A stretch of DNA of 64,000 bases from Paenarthrobacter ilicis (GCF_016907545.1 NZ_JAFBCD010000001.1:3658001-3722000); one strand, 5' to 3'. Positions 54,162 through 62,918 are shown, counted from the first letter of the stretch. Notes: generated by a model from the letters alone, not told the origin. Numbers and translations: made by a program.

Positions 54162-55301
54162 ATGTCCCCAACCATGGATCAGCCACGCCGTATCCGGACT
54201 GAAGCCGAGCGCCCCAGGCCCACCGGCCGCCGTCGGGCAGCAACCACGACGCCGGACGCTGACACTGCGGGCACCCCCACCACCGCTGCGCCCACCGCCC
54301 CTGCCCCCACCACCCCTGCGCCCACCGCCCCTGCCCCCACCACCCGTGCAGCAGCGCGGGCCGCCGAACGGGCTGCAGAGCGGGAGCGCGCCCACGCCAC
54401 GGCAACAGAACCAACGTCCATGGCACCAGTGGCAACAACACCCGCGTCCGAAGAGCCCGCCACAGCAGTGATCCCCGTCATCGCGGCGCGTGCAGCCGCA
54501 CCGGCGCGCGAAACCACACGCGTCGAGACGCCCGGGACTGAAGTGCGCCGCAACGAAACACGCAGGGCCGTCCGTCGGGGCTCCACGGCTGCTTCGGCAC
54601 CTGCCATGGCCCTGGGCCGAGAACCGCAGGCAGTGCTGCAGAAGGCCGCCTCGGTCAAGCACATGAGCCAGCGGATGGCAGTGGTGGCCGGCGCCTTGGG
54701 CCTGGCACTGACAGCCGGTGGCTTGGGTCAAGCCTTGGGCATGCCGTTCTTCGGACAGGAAACCCCGTCGCACGAGGCAGCAGGAGCGGGCCAGGACGAC
54801 GCCCGCCAATCGTCATCCGCGGCCCCCGCCCCACGCGCTTCGTACGTCACGGCGGCCAGCCCGTCGGCGTCATCCCATGCCGGCCAGCCCGCAACGGTTC
54901 CCGAGGCACCCGCCGCGGTGTCGCCGTCGTCGGTCCCCACGCCGCACGTATCCTTGGCCGCACCGGTCTGGATACCGTCCGCGCAGGCAGCGGCCGCCAA
55001 CCCCGCCCCTGCCGCCGCGGCGCCGGCCCAGCCATCACCGGCACCACCACAGCCTGCCCCCGCTCCGGGTGACGTCCCGTCGGACACCATCACCACGCCG
55101 CCGGCGCCTACGGTTGCTCCAACGCCCACCACGCCGCCGACACCCACGGTTGCACCAACACCAACACCGACTCCCACCCCTACCGTCACCCAGACACCCA
55201 AACCCCGCCCCAGCGGGAAGCCGAGCACTGAAAGCGCGCCCGTTGCGCCCCAGGGCAGCCTTCAGTCGCTCCTCGAGGCGGCCAAGAAGACGACCGGATG
55301 A
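54162..55301 (+). CDS. Riboswitch-controlled membrane-anchored proline/alanine-rich protein without an enzymatic domain
   Basis: A 379-residue protein 6 bp past the riboswitch. Residues 1-165 are Thr/Ala/Pro/Arg-rich and disordered, with a duplicated TAPAPTTPAP stretch and a heptad-like AARAAERAAERERA. A hydrophobic segment at about 170-193 (MAVVAGALGLALTAGGLGQA) acts as signal anchor. The outside part (195-360) is Ala/Pro/Thr-rich, ending in runs of TPTPTPTPT that resemble wall-spanning linkers. The chain stops at SLQSLLEAAKKTTG. Arthrobacter proteins behind this riboswitch usually have the same anchor and linker followed by an NlpC/P60 hydrolase; here the hydrolase is missing and no remnant follows the stop. 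It may act as a wall-spanning tether or regulator; I cannot assign a function. Confidence 0.8.
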   Translation: MSPTMDQPRRIRTEAERPRPTGRRRAATTTPDADTAGTPTTAAPTAPAPTTPAPTAPAPTTRAAARAAERAAERERAHATATEPTSMAPVATTPASEEPATAVIPVIAARAAAPARETTRVETPGTEVRRNETRRAVRRGSTAASAPAMALGREPQAVLQKAASVKHMSQRMAVVAGALGLALTAGGLGQALGMPFFGQETPSHEAAGAGQDDARQSSSAAPAPRASYVTAASPSASSHAGQPATVPEAPAAVSPSSVPTPHVSLAAPVWIPSAQAAAANPAPAAAAPAQPSPAPPQPAPAPGDVPSDTITTPPAPTVAPTPTTPPTPTVAPTPTPTPTPTVTQTPKPRPSGKPSTESAPVAPQGSLQSLLEAAKKTTG

Positions 55302-55472
55302 GCACGCCGTTGCCCGCTTTTGGGCGCCAGGACCCCCGCACAGCGCCTGTGGGCTGGCATGGCAGGTACTGCAGGAGCAGCCGGACGGCAACATTCCGGC
55401 TCCGGAGGGGCCGGTGGAGCTGCCAGCGACTCCGGCGGTCCTAGAATCCCCGGATCCTGGAATCCTGGGATC

Positions 55473-56687
55473 CTAGATCCTGGGTCTTCCAGCCCATCGG
55501 CGCGCCTTCAACGCGGCGTGCAGCTCAAGCCGGATGGCGCCGCTCAACGGCTCTGCCCCGATGATTTGGCGGATCCGTCCCAGGCGGTTGTAGATACTGC
55601 TCCGGTGGAGGTGCAGTTTGGCGGCGACGTCCTGCACTGAGCCGTCATTGTCGTACAGCAGCTCCAGGACGGGGAGCAGCTCGCCGTTTTTGTCCTGGTC
55701 CTCCAGGGTCCGGAAATGGACCGACCCGGTGTCGTCCCAGCCTCCGGGTGCCACCAGCCGGTCGAACAGTTGGTAGACCCCCACCGTCCTGCTGTCCACG
55801 AGCTCGCCAAGAACCGCGTCCACGGCGGCGGCCTGGGCGGCCACCTTGGACTGCCGGTACGCGCCGGCGAGCTGGCGGATCACCTGGAAGGGCTCGCTGA
55901 TGCCCAGGATCACCCGGTCCACGGATCTTCCTGCGCGTTTGGCCAGTTCCAGCTGGTAGTGCACCAGTACTTGGGCGTGGTCCGCGCGGCCTCCCGACTC
56001 CCGGAACAGCACCACCGAATGCGTCTCGGTCCCGGCGCTGAACAGGGCGGCATTGACGCCGATGGTTGACTGCAGTGCCGCGGAACGGTGCGTGAGCGTT
56101 GCCGCGATGGGGTCGACGTCGGACCCGGCACCGTCTGCGTCCAGGATGGTTACCAGCTGCCACGGGCCGCGGCCCTGGACTTCCTTCCACCCAGCTACGG
56201 CGGCCACCGCATTGGATTCCCCGCTGCAGGCCGACAGGAACTCCTGTTCCCTGCGCCGCCGGAACTCGGACTCGGCGGTGTTGGAGTCCAAGAGCAGTCC
56301 TGCCAACAGATCCAGTTCATCCCGCACACCGGGCAACTGGGCCAGGATCGCCGTCGCGCTCTGCTCCTCAAGGTCCTGCTGGACCCATAAGTAGCCCACG
56401 CGGAAGCCGCGGACCAGAAGCGGAACGCACACCCGGCCCAGCATGCCCAGGTCCTCGTTGGCCGGAACAACCACGGGCCGCACGGCTGTAGAGATGCCGT
56501 GGGAGAGCTGCCAGGCACTGACATCAGTGGGGACGCGCTTGCTGAGGAGGAAATTCACGCGGACCCGGTCTGCATGGGATTGGTTGGAACTGTAGGCCAG
56601 GAGGACGCCGTCCAGGTCTTCCAGGGAAAGGCCGCGGCCCAGTCTGGACGCCACCCGTTCCACGATCTGTTCCACGTCCTGCTGCAT
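55473..56687 (-). CDS. PucR family transcriptional regulator, divergent from ald
   Basis: A 404-residue protein. I use ATG 56687; the open frame runs on under the ald gene but that part is antisense shadow. The N-terminal 150 residues are a GAF-like sensor region (VERVASRLGRGLSLEDLDGV), the middle is the PucR/CdaR GGDEF-like domain (VILGISEPFQVIRQLAGAY), and the C-terminus is the PucR HTH_30 helix-turn-helix (LLYDNDGSVQDVAAKLHLHR, SSIYNRLGRIRQIIG). It is divergent from alanine dehydrogenase over 210 bp and is the probable regulator of it, as such pairs are frequent in Micrococcaceae. Confidence 0.9.
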   Translation of the reverse strand: MQQDVEQIVERVASRLGRGLSLEDLDGVLLAYSSNQSHADRVRVNFLLSKRVPTDVSAWQLSHGISTAVRPVVVPANEDLGMLGRVCVPLLVRGFRVGYLWVQQDLEEQSATAILAQLPGVRDELDLLAGLLLDSNTAESEFRRRREQEFLSACSGESNAVAAVAGWKEVQGRGPWQLVTILDADGAGSDVDPIAATLTHRSAALQSTIGVNAALFSAGTETHSVVLFRESGGRADHAQVLVHYQLELAKRAGRSVDRVILGISEPFQVIRQLAGAYRQSKVAAQAAAVDAVLGELVDSRTVGVYQLFDRLVAPGGWDDTGSVHFRTLEDQDKNGELLPVLELLYDNDGSVQDVAAKLHLHRSSIYNRLGRIRQIIGAEPLSGAIRLELHAALKARRWAGRPRI

Positions 56688-56897
56688 GCTCCACAGCGTA
56701 CCAACAGCAGGCGACACCTGACGCTGCAGTACTCGACAAATGTCGAGCAACGGTTTCAATGTTCCCTGTATCCACGCGGTTTGGCGTGGAATGCGGGGGC
56801 TCAACCATGTCGCCTGCCTCACAACCGGTTTTATTCTGGAATCACAGCCCGCAGCAAATTTTTCGGCCAAAGAGGCCGCTAACGATGGAGCCAGCAG

Positions 56898-58016
56898 ATG
56901 ATCATCGGCGTCCCCAAAGAAATCAAGAACAACGAGTTCCGCGTAGCCATCACGGCTGCCGGCGTCCACGAGTTCCGCACGCACGGACACACCGTCCTGG
57001 TGGAACGGGGCGCAGGCCTGGGCTCGGGCATCACCGACGAGGAATACTCGATCGCCGGCGCCGAAATCGTCAACGAGGCCGATGACGTCTGGGGCCGCGC
57101 GGACATGGTCATGAAGGTCAAGGAGCCCATCGCTGCGGAATACCACCGCTTCCGCAAGGGCCTGATCCTCTTCACCTACCTGCACCTCGCCGCAGAACCA
57201 GAGCTCACCGCCGAGCTCATCAACTCCGGCGTCACGGCAATCGCCTACGAAACCGTGCAGGAAGGCCGGGCACTCCCGCTGCTGGCGCCGATGTCCGAGG
57301 TCGCAGGCCGCTTGTCCGTAGTAGTCGGTGCTTCTTCCCTGATGGCTCCGGCCGGCGGTAAGGGTGTCCTCCTGGGCGGAGTACCGGGCGTGCGTCCGGC
57401 CAAGGTTGTTGTCCTGGGTGCCGGCGTCGCTGGAACCAACGCTGCTGCCATGGCGCTGGGCCTCGGTGCCGATGTCACCATCATGGACATCAACATCAAC
57501 CGTCTGCGCGAACTGGACGCCCTCTACCAGGGCCGCCTGAAGACCGTTGCCTCCAACGCCTACGAGATCGAGAAGTCAGTTATCGACGCAGATCTTGTGA
57601 TCGGGTCCGTCCTGATCCCGGGCGCCAAGGCTCCCAAGCTGGTGACCAATGATCTGGTGGCCCGCATGAAGCCCGGCTCGGTATTGGTGGATATTGCTGT
57701 TGATCAGGGCGGCTGCTTTGAGGACACCCACGCAACCACACACCAGGAACCCACGTACAAGGTCCACAACTCGATCTTCTACTGCGTTGCCAACATGCCT
57801 GGCGCCGTTCCGAACACGTCCACGTACGCACTGACCAACGTCACCCTGCGCTACGCCGTGGCTCTTGCCAACCTGGGCGTCAAGGCCGCTTTCGACCGCG
57901 ACCCCGCTTTGGCTGCCGGCCTCAACATCGCCGCAGGCCACGTGGCACACCACTCCGTTTCCGAGGCACACAACCTGCCGCTGGTGACGGACTGGCACAG
58001 CCTGGTTTCCGCCTAA
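56898..58016 (+). CDS. ald: Alanine dehydrogenase
   Basis: A 372-residue enzyme that interconverts L-alanine and pyruvate plus ammonia with NAD. MIIGVPKEIKNNEFRVAITA, the catalytic lysine in MVMKVKEPIAAEY, YLHLAAEPELT with the catalytic His, and the NAD loop VVLGAGVAGTNAAAMALGLG are all present. Length equals the family norm. ATG 56898 is preceded by GGAGCCAGCAG. With serine dehydratase and the glycine permease elsewhere in the window it fits amino-acid catabolism. A strong terminator follows. Confidence 0.97.
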   Translation: MIIGVPKEIKNNEFRVAITAAGVHEFRTHGHTVLVERGAGLGSGITDEEYSIAGAEIVNEADDVWGRADMVMKVKEPIAAEYHRFRKGLILFTYLHLAAEPELTAELINSGVTAIAYETVQEGRALPLLAPMSEVAGRLSVVVGASSLMAPAGGKGVLLGGVPGVRPAKVVVLGAGVAGTNAAAMALGLGADVTIMDININRLRELDALYQGRLKTVASNAYEIEKSVIDADLVIGSVLIPGAKAPKLVTNDLVARMKPGSVLVDIAVDQGGCFEDTHATTHQEPTYKVHNSIFYCVANMPGAVPNTSTYALTNVTLRYAVALANLGVKAAFDRDPALAAGLNIAAGHVAHHSVSEAHNLPLVTDWHSLVSA

Positions 58017-58026
58017 GGAACCACGT

Positions 58027-58073
58027 ACGACGGCGGGGTGCGGCTTCCACAAGAAGCCGCACCCCGCCGTCGT
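58027..58073 (+). terminator. Terminator after ald
   Basis: Perfect 20-bp stem ACGACGGCGGGGTGCGGCTT / AAGCCGCACCCCGCCGTCGT with a 7-base loop, 10 bp after the stop; followed by GGTTTAA. Confidence 0.9.
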
Positions 58074-58243
58074 GGTTTAAGCCGCGGTTGTTCAGGCAGC
58101 CCTGACGCGTAATCCACAGGCTAGATCTCCCCATGGCAGCTGCTTGCCACGCCAACTATGCTCAGGGAATGCCCGGGGCCACAACGGTCGGCCGGGGTTG
58201 ATGTCGCTACGTTCAGGGGATGCGTTATGGGGCTGGGTACATA

Positions 58244-59413
58244 ATGGGGCAGGGATTGGTAGGCGCAGATGTCGGGGACCTCCGGCGGCTATCCGCAGTA
58301 ATGAACTCCGAAGCAGAGAAGATCACTGCGCTTCAGAAGCAACTCAACGCTTTGGTGGTCAACGGCAACTATTGGCGCGGCAACGATGCCGATCAATTCC
58401 GCAGCACCTGGCACAGCCAGCTCTACGGGAAGCTTGGCGCCGCTGCACTGTGCCTGAAGGACAATGCCAGGGCACTGAAGCTCAACGCAGACCAGCAGGA
58501 ACAAGCATCCACGCCTGGGCAAGGGCAGGGCTCCCCAGGATCCCCCGGTTTCACCTTTGGCCCCACCACCTACGGACCTGTCACCGTTGAGGGCAATGGC
58601 TCCATCGGCAGCCAGGCCACCGGCGAAGTCCATGGCACCAAAGGCCCCGGCGGATGGTCGATTGGTGGATCCGGTGAAGCCTCCACCGGCGGCGAGATGA
58701 CGTGGACCGCCACCACCAGCAACGGACCGGTGGACACCACCATCACCAACGAAACGTTTATTGGTGCCCGGGCTGACGGCAAGTTTGAAGGATCCTTGCC
58801 GCTCGGCTTCGGCCTCCCGAGCGCCAGCGCCAGTGGCGAAGCGTTTGCCGGGATTGAGAACACCACCACGGTTCGGTCGGATTTCTTTGACGGCTGGGTC
58901 ACCAACACCTCCACTACCCGCGCGATGACCGGAGTGGAGGCAAGCGCCCATGCCGAAGCGAGCAGCCCCTTCCTCTTTTCGGCCGGCGGCGAGGCTTTTG
59001 CCGGGCAGAAGATCACCACCACCAATGAAACCGAGTTTGCCGGTGGCCTGTTCAGTGTGGGCCAAGGCGGAGAGATCCGCGGCGGAGCCTGGGCCAGCGC
59101 CGGCGAAGGCGAGGTCAGCGTGAAGAACAAGGACGTGACCGGAACGGCGTTCAGTGCCGGAGCAGGTGCGGAGCTGACCGGGAGCCGGTATGTGGAGGTC
59201 CTGGGACAGACCCTGACTCTCAACGGGACCGTGGCCGCGGGCGCTGGCGAGGGCCACTACTTCACCGCTTCCATGGATGAGGACGGACTGACGCTCGGAG
59301 CCGGCGCCAAGATCACGGCGGAACTCGGCCTTGGCGCTGGCGGCCAGATCACCATCAGCCCCAAGGGTTTCGTGGATTCGGTCACTGGCTTCGTCGATTT
59401 CCTGAACAACTAG
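58244..59413 (+). CDS. WXG100-like protein with glycine/alanine-rich repeat C-terminus
   Basis: A 389-residue protein. I prefer ATG 58244 over ATG 58220, whose ribosome site abuts the codon. Residues 1-90 look like a WXG100 helical hairpin: LVGADVGDLRRLSAVMNSEA, the WxG turn in NYWRGNDADQFRSTWHSQL, and a second helix ending in LKLNADQQEQA. Such N-termini direct export by type VII (ESX) systems. A Gly/Pro linker follows, then about 280 residues of Gly/Ala/Thr/Glu-rich repeats of about 50 residues in which GEAFAG recurs (GEAFAGIENTTTVRSDFFDG; GEAFAGQKITTTNETEF). Such repeats occur in actinobacterial polymorphic-toxin carriers, but no toxin domain follows; it ends VDSVTGFVDFLNN. ESX genes are not in the window. 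Confidence 0.72.
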   Translation: MGQGLVGADVGDLRRLSAVMNSEAEKITALQKQLNALVVNGNYWRGNDADQFRSTWHSQLYGKLGAAALCLKDNARALKLNADQQEQASTPGQGQGSPGSPGFTFGPTTYGPVTVEGNGSIGSQATGEVHGTKGPGGWSIGGSGEASTGGEMTWTATTSNGPVDTTITNETFIGARADGKFEGSLPLGFGLPSASASGEAFAGIENTTTVRSDFFDGWVTNTSTTRAMTGVEASAHAEASSPFLFSAGGEAFAGQKITTTNETEFAGGLFSVGQGGEIRGGAWASAGEGEVSVKNKDVTGTAFSAGAGAELTGSRYVEVLGQTLTLNGTVAAGAGEGHYFTASMDEDGLTLGAGAKITAELGLGAGGQITISPKGFVDSVTGFVDFLNN

Positions 59414-59446
59414 GCTTCGCCACCAACCTGCACCGGAAGGGCACCC

Positions 59447-59944
59447 ATGTCTCAGCAGATTTTCCCGTCCACAGCATTTCCCGCCTACCCCGCCATCAGC
59501 CTGAACACCCCTGACGGCTGGACACGCCGGGTGGTCCCTGACGCCGTGGGGGCCCTGACTGCGCCGTCCGTGGAGGGCCGGTACACGGCGAACGTGGTCA
59601 TCTCCGTGTCCCGCCGCTCCCCCGGATATCAGCTCCAGGACATCGCGGCGTCCGTGGACTCATTCCTGGACAAGCTGCCCGACGCCGTACTGCTGGGCAC
59701 CGAGCCCGTGGTGATCAACGGCCGTGACTGGCATGTCCGTGAAGCGCGCTACACACATCCGGAAGCCGGGAGCCTGGCCCAGTTCACTGCTGTCACAGTG
59801 GTCAATCAGGCTACAGCCTCGGATGTTGTCCAACTGACGGGAAGCTGCCAGCCACTTGAGGGTAACGATGACCTCAAAGCCATCTACTCCGTGGTGGCCA
59901 GCACTGACATCACGCCAGGGCCCGTGCCTGCTCAATCAGCCTGA
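59447..59944 (+). CDS. Small protein, possibly LpqN/DcrB-like (Mog1/PsbP fold)
   Basis: A 165-residue protein without signal peptide or membrane segment, 33 bp after the WXG100-like gene behind GGAAGGGC. The pattern of strands and helices (ISLNTPDGWTRRVVPDAVG, ANVVISVSRRSPGYQLQDI, WHVREARYTHPEAGSLAQFT, VVQLTGSCQPLEGNDDLKAI) is like LpqN/DcrB proteins of the Mog1/PsbP fold, some of which accompany ESX substrates. That assignment is tentative. A role as partner or chaperone of the upstream gene product is suggested by the tight gene pair. It overlaps the convergent oxidoreductase by 35 bp. Confidence 0.6.
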   Translation: MSQQIFPSTAFPAYPAISLNTPDGWTRRVVPDAVGALTAPSVEGRYTANVVISVSRRSPGYQLQDIAASVDSFLDKLPDAVLLGTEPVVINGRDWHVREARYTHPEAGSLAQFTAVTVVNQATASDVVQLTGSCQPLEGNDDLKAIYSVVASTDITPGPVPAQSA

Positions 59945-60956
59945 GCACGTCCACCGGGCCAGCCGGATCCACAGGCGACGGCAACGCTGAGTCCGCACCG
60001 CCGTCGTTGATTTTATCGGCCAGCAGCCGGTAGAACTCCTGATAGCTGCCGCGCTCGGTGGGAACCGTGATGCGTTGTCCGTCCGCCACCAGCGTGCCGT
60101 GCTGGTGGGACGGTTCCACGCCGTACTCCGGGTCCGTGGGCAGCCCTCCCTTGGCAAGGTATGGCTCCTGCGGGTCAGCGCCGAACTTCACGTAGCCGCC
60201 CTTGGTCCCGAGGACGCGGAAGCGGGGCCCGTGTATGTGGCTGGTCAGGTTCACGGTGACGTGGGTGACCACGCCGGAATGGTGGTTGAGTACCAGGAAG
60301 ACGTCGTCGTCTGCTCTTTCCTGCGGACGGCGGGCTTGGATTTCCGCGTGCGTCACGTCCGCGGGACCAAAGAAGTGCAACGCCAGGTCCAGGACGTGGG
60401 TTCCGAGGTCAAACAGAACGCCGCCACCGTCTTCCGCGGTGGCACCGGCCTTCCATGCTTTGGCGATCTCCGGCGCCCAGCGCTCCATGCCCACGTCGAA
60501 CCGGGTCACGGTGCCCAGCGTCCCGGCGTCGAGTAGTTTCTGCACCGTGAGGGCGTCCGCATCCCAGCGGCGGTTCTGATACACGGTGAGGACCCGGCCC
60601 AGGTGTGCCGCCAGCTGGATCAGTTCCTCCCCTTGGGCGCTCTGGGTCACGAAAGGCTTATCGACGACGACGTCCAGCCCCGCCTCCAGCGCGGCCTTGG
60701 CCAGCGGGTAGTGGGTGGCTGGCGGGGTCCCGAGCACCACCAGGTCCAGTTGATCGGCATGGGTCAGGATGTCCTGTGGCGTTTCGACGATTCGTGCCTC
60801 CGGGTACCGCTCCTTGGCGTTACCTTGCCGGGCCCCGTCCGAGGTGGCGATCATGGCGAGCTGATAGGCCGGGTTGGCGTGGATGAAAGGCGCGTGGAAG
60901 ACGCTGCCCGACTATCCAAAGCCTGCTACTGCGGTACGGATCGGCGTTGAAGTCAT
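59910..60956 (-). pseudogene. Gfo/Idh/MocA family oxidoreductase interrupted by a nonsense codon
   Basis: From ATG 60956 the frame reads MTSTPIRTAVAGFG, then TAG at 60912-60914 (codon 15), then SGSVFHAPFIHANPAYQLAM and on without further break for 349 codons. The stop falls inside the nucleotide-binding GxGxxG loop, where related enzymes have one ordinary residue (GFG-x-SGSVFHAPF). The rest is intact: VVLGTPPATHYPLAKAALE, VDKPFVTQSAQGEEL (the EKP-type motif), YQNRRWDADALTVQKLL and GGVLFDLGTHVLDLALHFFG. One substitution (TAC or TAT to TAG) explains it. Re-initiation at an internal ATG would lose the first strand and loop and so NAD(P) binding. Sequencing error is the alternative. Confidence 0.85.
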
Positions 60957-60992
60957 GCCCTCAGGTTAGATCAGCAGGCCGCGCGGCGGTGG

Positions 60993-61109
60993 GCGGGATG
61001 TGAGAGAGCGACCGGTTAAACCCGGCGGGATGTGAGAGAGCGACCGGTTAAACCCGGCGGGATGTGAGAGAGCGACCGGTTAAACCCGGCGGGATGTGAG
61101 AGAGCGACC
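60993..61109. repeat. Tandem repeat array B (four units, 32-bp period)
   Basis: GCGGGATGTGAGAGAG occurs at 60993, 61025, 61057 and 61089, an exact 32-bp period. The partner segment is CGACCGGTTAAACCCG (constant within the array), which includes the near-palindrome CCGGTTAAACCCGG. The 16-bp core is the same as in array A at 8.4-8.6 kb (one C/T difference from its forward arm, none from its reverse arm over 14 bp), while the partner segment is unrelated. It lies between the 3' end of the substrate-binding protein gene and the start of the Gfo/Idh gene. Confidence 0.95.
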
Positions 61110-61115
61110 ATGGCG

Positions 61116-61169
61116 AAGGCCGGGAACCTTCCCCAAACCTTGTGAAAAGTTGGGGTGGTTCCCGGCCTT
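61116..61169 (-). terminator. Terminator of the substrate-binding protein gene
   Basis: Perfect 13-bp stem AAGGCCGGGAACC / GGTTCCCGGCCTT with an inner CCCCAA/TTGGGG pairing. On the minus strand it follows the stop codon by about 20 bp. No T-tract; array B begins directly beyond it. Confidence 0.75.
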
Positions 61170-61190
61170 CAGGAAACTACAGCGGGAGGG

Positions 61191-62918
61191 CTATTTCTTG
61201 GCGCCCTTTTCCCAGCCGAGGGTGGTCCAGTCCGGAACGTTGGACAGGCTCTTGAACAGGGACGGGCCGTAGTTGGCAAGTCCGGTGCGCACAAACTGGA
61301 TCTCCGGGCCGTTCAGCACGGTACCCATGGAGTAGTACTTCTCCATGTGCTTCTTCTCTACCTCCATGGCGGCCTTATTGCGCTCTTTGTCATCGGAGAT
61401 GGTTGCGAGGCGCTTGATTTCAGCGTCCAGCTCAGCATCGCCGAGGCCGTTCTCGTTGGTTTCGGAATCGTAGTACTGCTTCACGGCGTCGGTGGCGTCC
61501 GGGCCTACGGTGTAACCGGAGATGGTCACATCGAACTCGCGTCCACCAATGACCTTGCCGAAGTCGGCGTCACCACGCTGGTCGATGGAAACATCCATGC
61601 CGGCTGCTTGGAGCTGCTTCTGCAGGGTCTGCGAGGTGGCAGCGGAGGTGGGGTCATCACCGAAGTTCGTGATCTTGAAGGACACAGGAGTTCCGTCCTT
61701 GGCCATGATGCCCTTGTCGTTGGCCGTGTAGCCGGCGTCGGTCAGGACCTTCTTGGCAGCTTCGGCGCCAGTGTCCTTCACGGGGTAGTTGTCCTGGTAG
61801 TACTCGGAGAACGGCATGAGCATCATGGAGCCCGAGCTTTCTTCCGACCAGTTCAGGCCGTTGAAGCGCACATCGCGGATGGCTTTACGGTCCACGGCCG
61901 TGAAGATTGCCTTACGGACGGCCACGTCGGTCAGTGCCGGACGCTTGGCGTTCAGGTTCAGGCCACCAGCGAACAGGCGCTGACCGCGGCGGACCTCGGA
62001 GTTGGTGGTTCCTTCGAGCTGCTTGTAGCGGCCCAGCGTGCGGCCGTTTGCTGCGTCGATTTCACCGTTCTTGAACGCAGCGATGGTTGCGCTGGGTTCC
62101 ATCTGACGCCAGATGACCTTGTCCAGAACCGGCTTCTGGCCCCACCACTTGTCGTTGGGAACCATGGTGACGGTCTTGGCCGTGGTGTCGTAGTTCTCCA
62201 CCTTGAACGGACCTGCCATCCATTCGGGGTGCATGTTGCCCGCAAATCCGGTGTTGAAGATTTCCGGGGTGTTGATGGCCGGGTGGATCAGGCCGAAGAA
62301 CAGGCCCTCCAGCGGGAAGACGGGCTGGGTGGTGGTGACAATGACTTCTTTGTCGTTGGCCCCTGCTTTGACGGAGTCCACAAAAGCGTAAGCACCGGCG
62401 CTTACGATGTCGATGGACTTGTCCTCACCGCGGAGCATCTTCCAGGTGTTCTCGAAGGTCTTGACGTCGATGGGGGTCCCATCGTTCCACGTCGCTTTGT
62501 CGTTGATCTTGATGGTGACGGTCTGCTTGCCGTCCTTGACTTCGCTCTTGACGTCTTCGCAGAAGTCCTTGTTGGGCTCTGCCTTGCCGTCGAAGTCCAA
62601 CTTCCAGCAACCGCCGATGCCGCCGCTGTTGATGGACGCGGTGTTGATGGGCGTCATCAGTGCGGAGTTGTCGGCGCTGTTGCCCACATTGGAGAACCCG
62701 TTGAAGTCGGGACCAATGCTGCCCACAGCCAAAGTGACCGTGCCACCCTGCTCCAGGTCCTTGGCTTCCTTGGCGTTGACGCTGATCAGCTTGCTGATGT
62801 CGCCGCCGCTCTCTTCGGCCTTCTGGGAGGCCGGACCCGACGGCGTTCCCCCGCCGCAAGCGGTGAGCATGAGCGTTGCTGCGAGCGCTACGCCACCGAT
62901 CGTCGTGTACTTCTTCAT
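61191..62918 (-). CDS. ABC transporter substrate-binding lipoprotein, family 5 (peptide/nickel type)
   Basis: A 575-residue lipoprotein. ATG 62918 follows GAAGGGC; signal peptide MKKYTTIGGVALAATLMLTA with lipobox LTAC and Cys at residue 21. It has the SBP_bac_5 layout: SIGPDFNGFSNVGNSADNS near the N-terminus, IKINDKATWNDGTPIDVKTF (the family's core signature), ALTDVAVRKAIFTAVDRKAI in the middle, and a C-terminal TISGYTVGPDATDAVKQYY. It captures oligopeptides or similar ligands outside the membrane and feeds an Opp/Dpp-type importer. The ATPase gene lies 75 bp upstream on the same strand. Confidence 0.94.
   Translation of the reverse strand: MKKYTTIGGVALAATLMLTACGGGTPSGPASQKAEESGGDISKLISVNAKEAKDLEQGGTVTLAVGSIGPDFNGFSNVGNSADNSALMTPINTASINSGGIGGCWKLDFDGKAEPNKDFCEDVKSEVKDGKQTVTIKINDKATWNDGTPIDVKTFENTWKMLRGEDKSIDIVSAGAYAFVDSVKAGANDKEVIVTTTQPVFPLEGLFFGLIHPAINTPEIFNTGFAGNMHPEWMAGPFKVENYDTTAKTVTMVPNDKWWGQKPVLDKVIWRQMEPSATIAAFKNGEIDAANGRTLGRYKQLEGTTNSEVRRGQRLFAGGLNLNAKRPALTDVAVRKAIFTAVDRKAIRDVRFNGLNWSEESSGSMMLMPFSEYYQDNYPVKDTGAEAAKKVLTDAGYTANDKGIMAKDGTPVSFKITNFGDDPTSAATSQTLQKQLQAAGMDVSIDQRGDADFGKVIGGREFDVTISGYTVGPDATDAVKQYYDSETNENGLGDAELDAEIKRLATISDDKERNKAAMEVEKKHMEKYYSMGTVLNGPEIQFVRTGLANYGPSLFKSLSNVPDWTTLGWEKGAKK

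Noticed and set aside
55302..55472. Remnant of an NlpC/P60 hydrolase after the riboswitch-controlled gene
   Set aside because: All three forward frames were read; none shows the Cys-His hydrolase motifs or any resemblance to the domain.
56688..57185. N-terminal extension of the PucR regulator under ald
   Set aside because: The extension is antisense to the conserved N-terminus of alanine dehydrogenase and has no family similarity; ATG 56687 fits the PucR length.
60912..60914. TAG read as pyrrolysine in the Gfo/Idh gene
   Set aside because: Pyrrolysine use is not expected in this group and the position is an ordinary loop residue in relatives; mutation or error is simpler.
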